From assembly GCA_020638395.1 (NCBI GenBank), contig JACKIP010000006.1, forward strand, positions 34,442 to 98,441: a stretch of DNA of 64,000 bases, in the 5' to 3' direction. Below the pieces are notes generated by a model, which had not been told where the DNA came from, did no database searches, and worked only from the letters and a program-made list of their open reading frames with translations. The stretch is from Rhodospirillales bacterium. Lineage in GTDB: Bacteria > Pseudomonadota > Alphaproteobacteria > Micavibrionales > Micavibrionaceae. The position numbers and the translations under genes were made by a program. Positions 26,818-35,489 of this stretch are shown piece by piece (the stretch's first letter is position 1; each line of letters begins with the position of its first letter).

Positions 26818-26909
26818 GGAAAGCCGAACGCGACCCGATAAAATTCGTTGCGGCTGCTGCCTTTCGGCCCTGACCGGGTTGGCGAGTCCATCGCCCGCGC
26901 CGACTTTCC
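26818..26909 (-). ncRNA. ffs: Signal recognition particle RNA, small bacterial type (4.5S)
   Basis: On the minus strand the conserved SRP loop reads CGGTCAGGGCCGAAAGGCAG followed by CAGCC. This is the Ffh-binding symmetric loop and GNRA-type tetraloop region. The flanks are complementary, with GGAAAG at one end and CTTTCC at the other, giving a ~92-base hairpin of the size expected for 4.5S RNA. It binds Ffh and targets inner-membrane proteins with FtsY. Exact 5' and 3' ends are estimated from the closing stem. Confidence 0.9.
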
Positions 26910-26997
26910 AGGGACATATATAAGTGGTTCCGCATAAAAATACAAGCAAGAAAGTCACGGCTATGAAGCGTCTACTTTCCGCGAAAACCTGAATGCC

Positions 26998-27285
26998 TTA
27001 TCTGCCGCCCAGAAATAGAGCTAAGCCGACAAGAGATAAAGGTTCCTGAAGTTGCTGATCTCCGGTGCCTTCATCATTGCCGGCAGCTCCTCTTCCTCTG
27101 GCGGCTTGTCCTTCCATGATTGTTTCGACGGGATCCAGATATGCCCGGTCGTCGCCAAACGAATCTCCTTCTCCGGCAGCGTATTCGGCTGCATCCAGAG
27201 CATCCGGATGACCCAGTGTAGCGGCATCTCCGATGACAGGAGATTCATCACTTGGGAAACCAAACGCAGTTCTTAAAAAGCTCAT
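26998..27285 (-). CDS. Small acidic protein of unknown function
   Basis: 95 residues from ATG 27285 (an ATG two codons earlier is equally possible). It is acidic in the middle (EYAAGEGDSFGDDRAYLD) and ends in a hydrophobic stretch (LSLVGLALFLGGR) that could touch a membrane. It lies between the SRP RNA and dnaJ, all on the minus strand. No family recognised and only a weak ribosome site, so coding status is moderate. Confidence 0.45.
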   Translation of the reverse strand: MSFLRTAFGFPSDESPVIGDAATLGHPDALDAAEYAAGEGDSFGDDRAYLDPVETIMEGQAARGRGAAGNDEGTGDQQLQEPLSLVGLALFLGGR

Positions 27286-27368
27286 TTCCATATTCCGTAA
27301 ATTAGTTAAGACAAAATAGGTATATCCTGACTTTAGGTTGTAATGCAAGACATTTTTTTACATAAGTT

Positions 27369-28529
27369 TTATTCTGTCAGATCATCCCATAATTCCCGGA
27401 CTTTTCCAAAAAAACCAGAGGAGTCCGGGCTATGCTTTTTTGCGTTTTTACCCGTGACCGTTTTATCCAGTTCGCGGATCAATTCTTCCTGTTTTTTGTT
27501 CAGATTGACCGGGGTTTCAACAAAAATATCAATAAACATATCGCCGTGAGCGCTGGAGCGCATGACCGGCATTCCTTTTCCTTTCAGCCGGAGTTGTTGC
27601 CCGGTCTGGGTGCCGGCGGGAATTTTAACCTGTGCTTTCTTTCCGTCAATGGTTGGAACATCTATTTCCCCGCCCAGCGCGGCCGTGGTCATTGCAATGG
27701 GCGCGCGGCAATGCAGATCGGCTCCGTCGCGTTTAAAAATTCTATGAGGTTTAATGCTGACGAGCACGTACAAGTCACCGGGAGAGCCTCCCTTCAATCC
27801 GGCTTCGCCTTCGCCGCTCAGGCGGATGCGGCGACCGTGATCGATTCCCGCCGGGATTGTCATTTTTATTTTTTTGTTTTTCCGCAGGCGGCCCTGCCCG
27901 CCGCAGGCTTTGCAGGGAGTGCGGATCATCGAGCCTGCGCCGCCGCATGTGGAACAGGTGCGCTCAATGGTAAAGAAGCCTTGCTGCATCCGAATACGTC
28001 CGGCTCCTTTGCAGGTGGAGCAGGTTTCAACGCTGGTCCCGCTCTCAGCCCCAGACCCTTTACAGCTTTCGCAGGCTTCCTGACGGGGAATCTCAAGGGA
28101 CGCTTCCTTGCCCTTAAATGCCTCCTCAAGGGTGATCTCATAGCCATATTGAACGTCAGCCCCGCGCTGAGGGCCGTTTCCGGATCGTCCGCCCCCCCGG
28201 GCAGCGCCGCCCATAAATTCCCCGAACACATCTTCAAAGATATCGCTGAAATTTCCGAATCCAGCTCCGGAGAACCCGCTGCCTCCGGACGCGCCGCCCA
28301 TGCTGCCATCAAACGCAGAAGTTCCGTAGCGATCATAAGCCGTACGTTTTTGTTCATCTTTCAGAACATCATAGGCCGCGTTAATCTCTTTGAATTTGGC
28401 CTCGGCCTCCGGATTGTCCTTGTTCTGATCCGGGTGGTATTTCATCGCCAGCTTGCGGTAAGCTTTTTTGATGTCTTCCTGAGAAGCACTCTTCTCAACA
28501 CCAAGAAGCTGATAATAATCCTGCGACAT
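27369..28529 (-). CDS. dnaJ: Chaperone DnaJ (Hsp40, class I)
   Basis: 386 residues. The N-terminal J-domain has an intact HPD in MKYHPDQNK (residues ~33-35). A Gly/Phe-rich linker follows, then four zinc-binding repeats ([32 protein letters not shown]) and the C-terminal substrate-binding barrels. It delivers unfolded proteins to DnaK and stimulates its ATPase. It is the last of three genes in the order dnaK, J-like protein, dnaJ. It begins four bases after the J-like gene's stop, so all three are probably one transcript. Confidence 0.96.
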   Translation of the reverse strand: MSQDYYQLLGVEKSASQEDIKKAYRKLAMKYHPDQNKDNPEAEAKFKEINAAYDVLKDEQKRTAYDRYGTSAFDGSMGGASGGSGFSGAGFGNFSDIFEDVFGEFMGGAARGGGRSGNGPQRGADVQYGYEITLEEAFKGKEASLEIPRQEACESCKGSGAESGTSVETCSTCKGAGRIRMQQGFFTIERTCSTCGGAGSMIRTPCKACGGQGRLRKNKKIKMTIPAGIDHGRRIRLSGEGEAGLKGGSPGDLYVLVSIKPHRIFKRDGADLHCRAPIAMTTAALGGEIDVPTIDGKKAQVKIPAGTQTGQQLRLKGKGMPVMRSSAHGDMFIDIFVETPVNLNKKQEELIRELDKTVTGKNAKKHSPDSSGFFGKVRELWDDLTE

Positions 28530-28533
28530 TCCG

Positions 28534-28878
28534 TTATCCCTTATGTTCCTGTTTGAAAGATCCGAACAGCCATTGCAGCAAGCCCGGAGATTTCTTTTCT
28601 GTATTGTCGTTTTTCGGATGCGCCGGAGCCGTCAGGCGGGGCGTATCGTTTGAAATTTCTATCTTTAACATGGCATCGTAAGCGGCTCGTTTTTCCGGTG
28701 TTTTCAGCGATTCATATGCCTCCATAACACTTTGGAACCGCTTGAATTCAAATGTATTATGTTCATAGATTTTATCAGGCCGGTATTCCTTCAGGCGTGC
28801 ATGGTAGGCCTGCCTGATCTCCGCTTGTGAGACAAACGGGTCGATACCGAGGATCTGATAATAATTCTGGACCTTCAT
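28534..28878 (-). CDS. J-domain protein with RPD in place of HPD
   Basis: 114 residues. The first ~70 form a J-domain ([21 protein letters not shown] ... [13 protein letters not shown], given in parts). The catalytic tripeptide HPD is replaced by R33-P34-D35 (EYRPDK; codons CGG CCT GAT). The rest is a polar tail ending [15 protein letters not shown]. The histidine is essential for stimulating DnaK ATPase in studied J-proteins, so this one should be a poor co-chaperone and may bind DnaK or DnaJ in a regulatory way. It lies between dnaK and dnaJ. The start 28878 has a GGAAGAG site upstream. Confidence 0.8.
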   Translation of the reverse strand: MKVQNYYQILGIDPFVSQAEIRQAYHARLKEYRPDKIYEHNTFEFKRFQSVMEAYESLKTPEKRAAYDAMLKIEISNDTPRLTAPAHPKNDNTEKKSPGLLQWLFGSFKQEHKG

Positions 28879-28934
28879 ATGATGAAACTCTTCCTGTGTG
28901 CCAGATAGATATTCCGGCACACAGGTGGATAAAA

Positions 28935-30902
28935 TCAAGCAGATTTTTTCTTGTCGTCGTCATTATCGTCAATTTCAAGATCCGTAAAATCAGCATCGAC
29001 GACATCTTCAGAGGACTCACGATGACCGTGTGCATCATCATCTTCCGGCATGACATCAGCCGATTCGGCGGACTGATGTTCCTGCGCTCTGCGGTAGGCC
29101 GCTTCGCCGATTTTCATGGAGGCTTGCATCAGTGCCGTTGTCAGATCGCGGATTTTCTGCGCGTCTTCGTCGTCCAGAACGTCTTTCAGATTTTTGATCG
29201 CTGTTTCTGCGGCGTCTTTATCTTCCGAGGACGCGTCTTTTCCGACTTCTTCTATAGACTTTTCGGTCTGGTGGATCATGCTTTCCGCCTGATTTCTGGC
29301 TTCGATCAGATCTTTGCGTTTCTTGTCGGACTCGGCATTCAACTCGGCATCCTTGACCATTTTTTCAATGTCGGTATCCGACAGTCCGCCAGAGGCCTGA
29401 ATGCGGATTTGCTGTTCCTTGTTGGTGGCTTTATCCTTCGCGGACACGTTGACGATACCATTCGAGTCAATGTCAAACGTCACCTCAACCTGCGGCACGC
29501 CACGCGGAGCGGGCGGAATGCCGACCAGATCAAACTGACCCAGCATTTTATTATCTGCCGCCATTTCCCGTTCTCCCTGAAAGACGCGAATCGTCACGGC
29601 ATTCTGGTTATCTTCAGCGGTCGAAAACGTCTGTGATTTTTTGGTCGGAATGGTTGTGTTGCGGTCGATCAGACGGGTAAACACACCGCCCAGCGTCTCG
29701 ATCCCCAGAGAAAGAGGCGTTACGTCAAGCAACAGAACGTCCTTGACATCCCCCTGCATCACACCACCCTGAATGGCGGCGCCGTTGGCAACCACTTCGT
29801 CCGGGTTCACGCCTTTATGTGGTTCTTTGCCGAAGTATTCCTTAACGGTTTCAATTACTTTCGGCATACGGGTCATGCCCCCCACCATCACGATATCGTC
29901 GATATCTCCGGGCTTCAGACCGGCATCTTTCAGCGCCGCTTTGACCGGGCCGATTGTGCCTTTAATCAGATCATCCACCAGACTTTCCAGCTTTGCGCGG
30001 GACATTTTGATGTTGAGGTGCTTCGGACCGGAGGCATCGGCGGTGATAAAGGGCAGGTTGACTTCGGTTGATTGCGCGGAAGACAGCTCGATCTTGGCTT
30101 TTTCAGCAGCTTCTTTCAGGCGTTGCAGTGCGAGTTTGTCCTGCCGTAGGTCAATGCCCTGATCTTTTTTGAACTCATCGGCCAGAAACTCGATAATTCT
30201 CTGGTCAAAATCTTCCCCTCCAAGGAACGTGTCCCCATTCGTTGAGCGGACCTCGAAGAAGGTATCCCCTTCGTCATTGACGCCGATATCAAGAATGGAA
30301 ATATCGAAGGTTCCGCCCCCCAGATCGTAGACGGCAACGGTAGAGTCTTTGCCCTTGTCCAGACCATAGGCCAGAGCCGCGGCGGTCGGCTCGTTGATAA
30401 TCCGCAAAACTTCCAGCCCGGCGATTTTTCCGGCATCTTTGGTTGCCTGCCGCTGGGCATCGTTGAAGTAAGCAGGAACCGTAATCACGGCCTTGTCAAC
30501 CGGATGGCCAAGAAAGCTTTCCGCCGTTTCTTTCATTTTCTGCAAGACCATGGCAGAAATCTGCGACGGCGCGTACTTTTCACCGTTGATTTCAACCCAC
30601 GCATCGCCATTATCTCCCCTGACAATATGGAAGGGAGAGGTTTTCATCATTTTCTGAACTTCTGCATCGTCAAAAGACCGTCCGATCAGACGCTTAACGG
30701 CAAACAGGGTCGCATCGGGATTTGTGACAGCCTGACGTTTCGCTGCCGCGCCGACGAGGCGTTCACCGTCTTTTGTAAAAGCAACCATTGAGGGGGTTGT
30801 GCGGGCACCTTCGGAATTCTCAATCACGCGGGGTTCTTTCCCCTCCATGATCGCAACGCAGGAATTCGTTGTTCCCAGGTCGATACCAATAACTTTACTC
30901 AT
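28935..30902 (-). CDS. dnaK: Chaperone DnaK (Hsp70)
   Basis: 655 residues. The ATPase domain starts [20 protein letters not shown] and has [15 protein letters not shown] and [10 protein letters not shown]. The linker [13 protein letters not shown] leads to the substrate-binding domain, and the C-terminus ends acidic ([17 protein letters not shown]). Three ATG codons stand in a row; the third (30902) is chosen because GGAG is seven bases before it. It folds and refolds proteins with DnaJ and GrpE. No grpE is in the window. The ~190 bases upstream hold no clear heat-shock promoter that I can defend. Confidence 0.96.
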   Translation of the reverse strand: MSKVIGIDLGTTNSCVAIMEGKEPRVIENSEGARTTPSMVAFTKDGERLVGAAAKRQAVTNPDATLFAVKRLIGRSFDDAEVQKMMKTSPFHIVRGDNGDAWVEINGEKYAPSQISAMVLQKMKETAESFLGHPVDKAVITVPAYFNDAQRQATKDAGKIAGLEVLRIINEPTAAALAYGLDKGKDSTVAVYDLGGGTFDISILDIGVNDEGDTFFEVRSTNGDTFLGGEDFDQRIIEFLADEFKKDQGIDLRQDKLALQRLKEAAEKAKIELSSAQSTEVNLPFITADASGPKHLNIKMSRAKLESLVDDLIKGTIGPVKAALKDAGLKPGDIDDIVMVGGMTRMPKVIETVKEYFGKEPHKGVNPDEVVANGAAIQGGVMQGDVKDVLLLDVTPLSLGIETLGGVFTRLIDRNTTIPTKKSQTFSTAEDNQNAVTIRVFQGEREMAADNKMLGQFDLVGIPPAPRGVPQVEVTFDIDSNGIVNVSAKDKATNKEQQIRIQASGGLSDTDIEKMVKDAELNAESDKKRKDLIEARNQAESMIHQTEKSIEEVGKDASSEDKDAAETAIKNLKDVLDDEDAQKIRDLTTALMQASMKIGEAAYRRAQEHQSAESADVMPEDDDAHGHRESSEDVVDADFTDLEIDDNDDDKKKSA

Positions 30903-31092
30903 CATCATACTCCTTTTTCTAAGCAAGTTGCGCGTATGGCCCAATCCGGCACCATACAGATTAAACAATGGCTCCAGCGGCCCAGCCATCAACCGATTAA
31001 GGTTATATAGCACGAGCGGCACCGCGTGAACCACCACTTATTCAAATATATATGATTTTTCCGGGAAAGTGCAAGCGTAGATCGAAAAAAGC

Positions 31093-31500
31093 TCAGGCAG
31101 CGACGGCAAACCCTGGCTGTGGTTGCATCCAGACTCTTGGGTCTGGCTGGCATGCCGGTTTTGGCTGTAAATGCCGGGGGCGGTCCTGTACGTATTGATC
31201 GTAGAAATCAACTGCATCGGAGCCCAGATCCATGATAATATTGAAGCAATCCAGACCGGTCGCCGCGGCAAACAGGCTGCCCAGGCCATCTGACAGAACT
31301 TCTTCGGTGATTGGATTTTCGTCTCTGGACGGCTTTGACGGCTTGAGCGTTTTTGCAAAGGAAGAGACAGAGGATGAATGAAACGTGCTTAACGGCTCGG
31401 TCGTAGCCATATGCGTATTTTTTGACAGTACACCCTGAACTACCGCATCGTTGTCCGTAAAGAAAGGCTCGACCGTTTTGTTGTAAGCGTTTGTAATCAT
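31093..31500 (-). CDS. Small protein of unknown function
   Basis: 135 residues, rich in Ser, Thr and Pro, with a proline-rich C-terminal tail (RPRHLQPKPACQPDPRVW). No signal peptide, membrane segment or domain is recognised. AGGGG lies six bases before ATG 31500, which supports translation. It lies upstream of dnaK and downstream of the methyltransferase, all on the minus strand but with gaps over 90 bases. Function unknown. Confidence 0.55.
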   Translation of the reverse strand: MITNAYNKTVEPFFTDNDAVVQGVLSKNTHMATTEPLSTFHSSSVSSFAKTLKPSKPSRDENPITEEVLSDGLGSLFAAATGLDCFNIIMDLGSDAVDFYDQYVQDRPRHLQPKPACQPDPRVWMQPQPGFAVAA

Positions 31501-31599
31501 TATATCCCCTGTCCTGTTTCTCAGAATACAGGGGGGGAGTGAAGGGGCTTTTAATTTTAGATAAAATTCGAACTAAAAGACGACTCTGCGGGGAAAAAG

Positions 31600-32130
31600 T
31601 CAAATCCAGCGGGCGGTGCATCTGTGATACTCGTCATAGACCTCCCCGTGCGCTTCCCGGAATTTTACCTCCCGCGGTTTGATGACGAATATGTTTAAAA
31701 GCTTGATGAGAGGTAAAATACTGATAATCCCCCAGAAATTATCGACAAAAATAAAAAAGCTCAGATACACAATAATAAAACTAATAAACATGGGGTTGCG
31801 GGTATAGTGATAAGGACCGGTGACGATCAGGTTGTGGCTTTCTATCTTCAGCGGGTCCCATTGATGTCCCTCTGTATAAATTTTCCGAAAGGTCCAGTAA
31901 ACGCACCCCAGTCCAACGCCCCAGACGATCAACCCCATATAGATGCTGATAAATTTTGGCAGAAAAGACAAAGGGATATAAGTATGAAGAATTATGGACG
32001 TTAAAAAGCACAACAGAAAGGGCGTATAGGCTTCTCCCAGATAATAGCGAACCAGCCGTTTTAGCTCGTTCGGGGCCGCAGGAGCGGTACTTTGTTTTTT
32101 GGGAGGATGAGGTTCTTTCACTTTCTTCAT
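31600..32130 (-). CDS. ICMT-like isoprenylcysteine/phospholipid methyltransferase family membrane protein
   Basis: 176 residues with about four hydrophobic segments and the family SAM-binding signature VTGPYHYTRNPMF (near residue 105), followed by REAHGEVYDEYHR at the C-terminus. These features define the isoprenylcysteine carboxyl methyltransferase / PEMT superfamily. In bacteria it methylates unknown membrane-soluble substrates. A basic cytosolic N-terminal tail of ~25 residues precedes the first membrane segment. It is divergent from the SIMPL protein gene with 68 bases between. Confidence 0.8.
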   Translation of the reverse strand: MKKVKEPHPPKKQSTAPAAPNELKRLVRYYLGEAYTPFLLCFLTSIILHTYIPLSFLPKFISIYMGLIVWGVGLGCVYWTFRKIYTEGHQWDPLKIESHNLIVTGPYHYTRNPMFISFIIVYLSFFIFVDNFWGIISILPLIKLLNIFVIKPREVKFREAHGEVYDEYHRCTARWI

Positions 32131-32198
32131 ATTTAGATTATAGTGAACTCCATTATCCGTGCAAGTAACCTGTTTTTGAAAGTAAGAGGTCCCGTTCC

Positions 32199-32915
32199 AT
32201 GCGTTCTTTATTGATAACCGGATTAGTGTGTATGTGTCTGTCTTTGCCTGCCACGGCGCAGGAAGCGGGAGTTACCCTACCCGCCGGAGCCACACTTTTG
32301 AATATTTCGGCAACGGAACGGATTGAGGTCGCGCAGGACCAGCTCGTGGCCAACATTCGCATTGAAAAAACCATGGCGGATTCCCGTGAATTACAGCAGG
32401 ATATCAACCGACTCATAAAACAGGCGCTTGAGATCGTAAAAGACTTTAAAACGGTCGAGGTGAGCACCGATCAATATTACGTCTACGAATATAATACCAA
32501 AACCCAAAATCTCTGGCGCGGGACGCAGGGATTGACGCTGAAAGGCAAAGATGCGGATGATATTCTGGAGGTCAGCGGCAAGCTACAGGATTTGGGATTT
32601 TTGATGAACGGGCTGGGATATCAGCTCTCCTCCGAGAAATACGAAGAGGTGCGGGACGGGTTGCTGGAGCTTTCTCTGAAAAAACTAATGGCACGTGCAA
32701 AACGTGTCGGCATCACGATTGATAAGCCGGATGTAGATCTGTGGGAAGTAAACGTAGATGCCGCTCCGTCCCCTATTTATCCGCAGCCGGTCATGATGCG
32801 GACGATGATGGCAGATTCCGGGATGGCGGAAAAATCATTCGCGGCCCCTCCTGTTGCAGAAGCCGGAAAAAACGAGATTTCAATGACAGTCTCTGCGAAA
32901 GTTTTGCTGAAATAG
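32199..32915 (+). CDS. SIMPL (DUF541) domain periplasmic protein
   Basis: 238 residues. A signal peptide (MRSLLITGLVCMCLSLPATAQ) precedes a SIMPL domain: ATERIEVAQDQLVANIRIEK, then GTQGLTLKGKDADDI and YQLSSEKYEEVRDGLLE, ending NEISMTVSAKVLLK. The family includes the E. coli YggE stress protein and forms periplasmic oligomers of uncertain role. The gene is alone on the plus strand, followed by IS481 debris. A simple ribosome site precedes the ATG. Confidence 0.83.
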   Translation: MRSLLITGLVCMCLSLPATAQEAGVTLPAGATLLNISATERIEVAQDQLVANIRIEKTMADSRELQQDINRLIKQALEIVKDFKTVEVSTDQYYVYEYNTKTQNLWRGTQGLTLKGKDADDILEVSGKLQDLGFLMNGLGYQLSSEKYEEVRDGLLELSLKKLMARAKRVGITIDKPDVDLWEVNVDAAPSPIYPQPVMMRTMMADSGMAEKSFAAPPVAEAGKNEISMTVSAKVLLK

Positions 32916-32990
32916 AGGTTTTAAACAAAAAATAGGATAAAGCCCTTCGCGCTGAGACAGTTTTGAACCGTAAAGTAAGACAAAGTAACT

Positions 32991-33285
32991 GTTTAGTCCC
33001 AGATCGTGGAGGAATGGATTAATGTTAAATCGTTCAGGTTCATTTGTCCATATTTTGCAGATATATTCGTAGGGGGTAAGTCCTTGGGGTAAGTCTTTTG
33101 AGAGTTTTGAGTCTTTTGGCAAAGTTGTAAGCCAGCATGTTTCCTTAAGTTGCCGGTGTGAGCCGTAGTGATACCGTTTGACGGAGGCATCTTTTGATTG
33201 TATGGTTCACGCGCCTGACCTGCCCGTTGGTCCAGGGATGCTTGGTTTTTGTAAGGCGGTGCTCAATGCTGTTTTCCATACAGAT
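32991..33285 (-). pseudogene. IS481-family transposase, C-terminal remnant with frameshifts
   Basis: Reading the minus strand in three frames recovers the end of an IS481 rve-type transposase: ICMENSIEHRLTKTKHPWTN, GQVRRVNHTIK, then after an extra A DASVKRYHYGSHRQLK, then MLAYNFAKRLKTLKRLTP, then after a duplicated ~13 bases LTPYEYICKIWTNEPERF and a terminal LGLN. At least three frameshifts are present. The third catalytic acid of the DDE triad, E in NGQVER, is R here. The 5' two thirds are missing: the homology stops at 33285, exactly where the thiolase-tail duplication begins. This is dead transposon sequence. Confidence 0.85.
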
Positions 33286-33325
33286 GCGGCCAAGGCATCG
33301 CGACGGTGCTGGAGAAGATTTGATG
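33286..33325 (+). repeat. 40-bp duplicate of the thiolase gene 3' end
   Basis: These 40 bases are identical to the complement of 44553-44592, the last 12 codons, stop and one following base of the thiolase gene. The copy ends in TGATG, where the TGA is the former stop and the ATG opens the transglutaminase-like gene. It also supplies GGAG, eight bases before that ATG. Confidence 0.9.
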
Positions 33326-33829
33326 AGTGTTGAAAAAAGAGTCTCTTATTTCAATTTTGTGCGCGATATCCCCTACAAAATAGGGCTGGAGGGGCATCAG
33401 GATTATGGTTGCGCCTCCAAATCAGGGATACTGACCTCTTTATTGGAGGGATTGGGTTTGAAAACACGTCAAATAATATGCAGGTTTGATTGGGAGGAGA
33501 CTCCTTTGCCAAGGAATGTTCTGGGTCTGCCGCGACAAAAGGATGATGTGACACACATGTTTATACAGGTGTTTATCCCTGAAACTGGAATATGGGTTAA
33601 TTGCGACCCGACCTGGGATACAGGCTTGAAACAGGCGGGATTTGAAATAGCCGAATGGGATGGTTTGAGTGACACGATCATCGGTGTTAATCCGATAGAG
33701 ATTTTTAGTCCGGAAGGCTCGGATCTCTATATGGAAAAGTGGAGCAACCCTGATCTGGTGGCAAGTCATATGGCGTATCATCACGCATTTTATGCAGCAC
33801 TCAACGAGTGGATGGAGACTTGCAGATGA
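33323..33829 (+). CDS. Transglutaminase-like (papain-fold) domain protein
   Basis: 168 residues. The catalytic triad of the transglutaminase-like superfamily is readable as C30 (YGCASKSG), H78 (DDVTHMF) and D95 (VNCDPTWD). Bacterial members are mostly peptidases or amidases rather than cross-linkers. The ATG at 33323 and its GGAG site lie inside a 40-base copy of the thiolase 3' end, so the native 5' end may have been replaced or trimmed. The domain itself begins only a few residues in (YFNFVRDIPYKIG). The stop overlaps the next gene's ATG (ATGA). The longer open frame from 33194 runs through IS481 debris and is discounted. Confidence 0.75.
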   Translation: MSVEKRVSYFNFVRDIPYKIGLEGHQDYGCASKSGILTSLLEGLGLKTRQIICRFDWEETPLPRNVLGLPRQKDDVTHMFIQVFIPETGIWVNCDPTWDTGLKQAGFEIAEWDGLSDTIIGVNPIEIFSPEGSDLYMEKWSNPDLVASHMAYHHAFYAALNEWMETCR

Positions 33830-34077
33830 ACGATATAGAAGCTCTTCACAAACGCAACTCCCGCGTTGAAGCGGATAAAGCGTGGGAAACGTCAAAAACC
33901 CGGCGCGCCGTGATTGCGATTGGCACGTATGTGATCGCCTGTGCCTATCTCGCATTTTTACAGGTCCCACAGTTTTATTTGCATGCAGCTGTCCCGCCTG
34001 TGGCGTTTTTGATTTCAACGCTGAGCCTGCCGATCATTAAAACATGGTGGGTTGAGAAGATATATCAGAAGTCTTGA
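33826..34077 (+). CDS. Small two-helix membrane protein, coupled to the transglutaminase-like gene
   Basis: 83 residues from ATG 33826, which shares ATGA with the stop of the preceding gene, so translation is likely coupled. A charged N-terminal ~30 residues (ALHKRNSRVEADKAWETSKTRR in part) leads into two hydrophobic segments (AVIAIGTYVIACAYLAFL and AAVPPVAFLISTLSLPI). The product should be an inner-membrane hairpin. It may anchor or regulate the transglutaminase-like protein, but no family is recognised. The -35 box of the tmRNA promoter overlaps its stop codon. Confidence 0.65.
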   Translation: MNDIEALHKRNSRVEADKAWETSKTRRAVIAIGTYVIACAYLAFLQVPQFYLHAAVPPVAFLISTLSLPIIKTWWVEKIYQKS

Positions 34078-34102
34078 AAACCCCCGTATTCTGGGCTATA
34101 TT
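34074..34102 (+). promoter_or_regulatory. Sigma-70-type promoter of the tmRNA gene
   Basis: TTGAAA (34074-34079) and TATATT (34097-34102) are separated by exactly 17 bases, close to consensus, and would start transcription near 34107-34110. The -35 box overlaps the stop codon of the upstream gene. Confidence 0.7.
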
Positions 34103-34106
34103 AAAA

Positions 34107-34467
34107 GGGTCGGGAAACCGACTATGACGCTAAACGCTTATTGGAATAAGCGCCGTGGACCCGGGGGCAGTACCCGGCAGCTCCACCAGTTAAGACGCTC
34201 TCATGTCTTATCCGGCGGGGCTGAAACAGCATCGACACACGTGGTAAAGAGTAAGTTTGCGTTCGGTATGATATCCGCCGTTACCGGGTTAATTTTACAA
34301 ATGCAAACGATAACTTTGCACCAGTAGCAGTTGCTGCCAACGACAACGTTGTAGCTTCTGACGCAATTGCAGCCTAATTTGGTTGTAGTTCATCTACTTA
34401 AATCCCTACGGGTAGCCCTGTAGGTGGGGGCGCGGGCCGGCCTTGCAACAGAACCGGCCCACTTTTC
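34107..34467 (+). ncRNA. ssrA: Two-piece, circularly permuted tmRNA
   Basis: The order is acceptor piece first, coding piece second, as in alphaproteobacteria. The acceptor piece ends at 34188 with GGCAGCTCCACCA, after a T-arm CCGGG-GGCAGTA-CCCGG. A removed spacer follows (34189-34216). The coding piece starts at 34217 with GGGGCTGAAA. GGGGCTG pairs with CAGCTCC in the acceptor stem, including one G-U pair. The resume codon GCA is at 34303 and the tag reads ANDNFAPVAVAA then NDNVVASDAIAA, stopping at TAA 34375-34377. A pseudoknot-like region follows. With SmpB it frees stalled ribosomes and tags products for proteolysis. The tag is 24 residues, about twice the length I expect, and looks duplicated. 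Confidence 0.92.
34434..34466 (+). terminator. Possible terminator / 3' stem of the tmRNA
   Basis: GGGCCGG (34434-34440) pairs with CCGGCCC (34454-34460) around a 13-base loop, followed by ACTTTT. This could end transcription or be the last tmRNA helix. Confidence 0.55.
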
Positions 34468-34563
34468 CTATGATTTTCTCTCTTTAGAGCTTCGTTCTGG
34501 CGCAAAGCTTCGGGGGCCTCAACAAACCCGTTGAAAATTTATCAGGCCTCTTTATGATGTGCC

Positions 34564-35379
34564 ATGACTTCAAAACTTCTCGACCATCCGAAAGCCTTGT
34601 GCAATCAACTGCGCCGCGTCGCAATCGACGCCGGAAAAATCACACTCGACTATTTTGATGACGCCGGGTGCGTGCTGGATGATAAATCCGATGGCTCTCC
34701 CGTTACCCTTGCCGACCAGAAGGCCGAAGATTTCATTCGCAAAGCCCTGCATGATATTCTGCCGGATATTCCGTTTATCGGAGAAGAAGCCCGCGCCGCG
34801 AATGCCTGCGACCTGATTGGTGCCTCCGAGTATTTCTGGCTGGTGGACCCGCTGGACGGCACCAAAGAATTTATTTCCGGCAGCGGGGAGTATACAGTCA
34901 ACATCGCATTGGTTTATCAGAATTTCCCTTGTATAGGCATTGTCTATGCCCCGGTAATTGGTGATTTATATGGCGGGTTCGGAGCCGGAACTTCCTTCAA
35001 ATGGCACGAGGAGAGCAATCATGAAAAACTGATCTCTGTGCGTGACATGCCGCGGGAAGGATTGACCGTTGTTTCCAGTAAATCGCACGGCAGCGGGGAG
35101 CGGCAGGATCGTTTTCTCGAAGACTTTAAAATCAACAAGGTTTTAAAACGCGGCAGCTCTTTAAAAATCTGCGCGATCGCGGCAGGAAAAGCCGATCTCT
35201 ACCCGCGTTTCGGCCCGACCTGCGAATGGGACACCGCTGCAGCACACGCCGTCCTGCACGGTGCCGGCGGTTTTTTAAGAGAGGCAGAGACCGGTCAGGA
35301 ACTCACCTACGGACATAACCGCGAGGGCAAATGGCTCAATCCGGAATTTATCGCCAGCGGCTTTGAAATAGAGATGTAG
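34564..35379 (+). CDS. cysQ: 3'(2'),5'-bisphosphate nucleotidase
   Basis: 271 residues of the inositol-monophosphatase-like superfamily. Metal-site motifs are PFIGEEARAA, WLVDPLDGTKEFI and CEWDTAAAHAVLHGAGG. CysQ removes the 3' phosphate of PAP, the by-product of sulfate assimilation, and recycles it to AMP. The length, the KEFI ending of the motif and the C-terminus favour CysQ over inositol monophosphatase. It stands alone after the tmRNA. No cys operon genes are nearby. Confidence 0.87.
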   Translation: MTSKLLDHPKALCNQLRRVAIDAGKITLDYFDDAGCVLDDKSDGSPVTLADQKAEDFIRKALHDILPDIPFIGEEARAANACDLIGASEYFWLVDPLDGTKEFISGSGEYTVNIALVYQNFPCIGIVYAPVIGDLYGGFGAGTSFKWHEESNHEKLISVRDMPREGLTVVSSKSHGSGERQDRFLEDFKINKVLKRGSSLKICAIAAGKADLYPRFGPTCEWDTAAAHAVLHGAGGFLREAETGQELTYGHNREGKWLNPEFIASGFEIEM

Positions 35380-35489
35380 AGGGGCAGGCCCGAAATAAAA
35401 ATAGAAGAACACGGCACACAGATCACACGGACAAAGCCGCGTGATGACAGGACCCTTACACTGTGCAAGGCGGCTCAGCGTCAGGGGTG

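Noticed and set aside
27432..28556. 374-residue ORF on the plus strand
   Set aside because: Antisense shadow of dnaJ, with no ribosome site and no recognisable domain.
30903..31037. Heat-shock (sigma-32-like) promoter before dnaK
   Set aside because: GTTGATGG and CCATTGT-like boxes can be picked out, but match and spacing are too weak to report.
33194..33322. N-terminal extension of the transglutaminase-like ORF
   Set aside because: The 43 codons cover the complement of IS481 debris and the thiolase-tail copy; the ATG at 33323 has its own GGAG.
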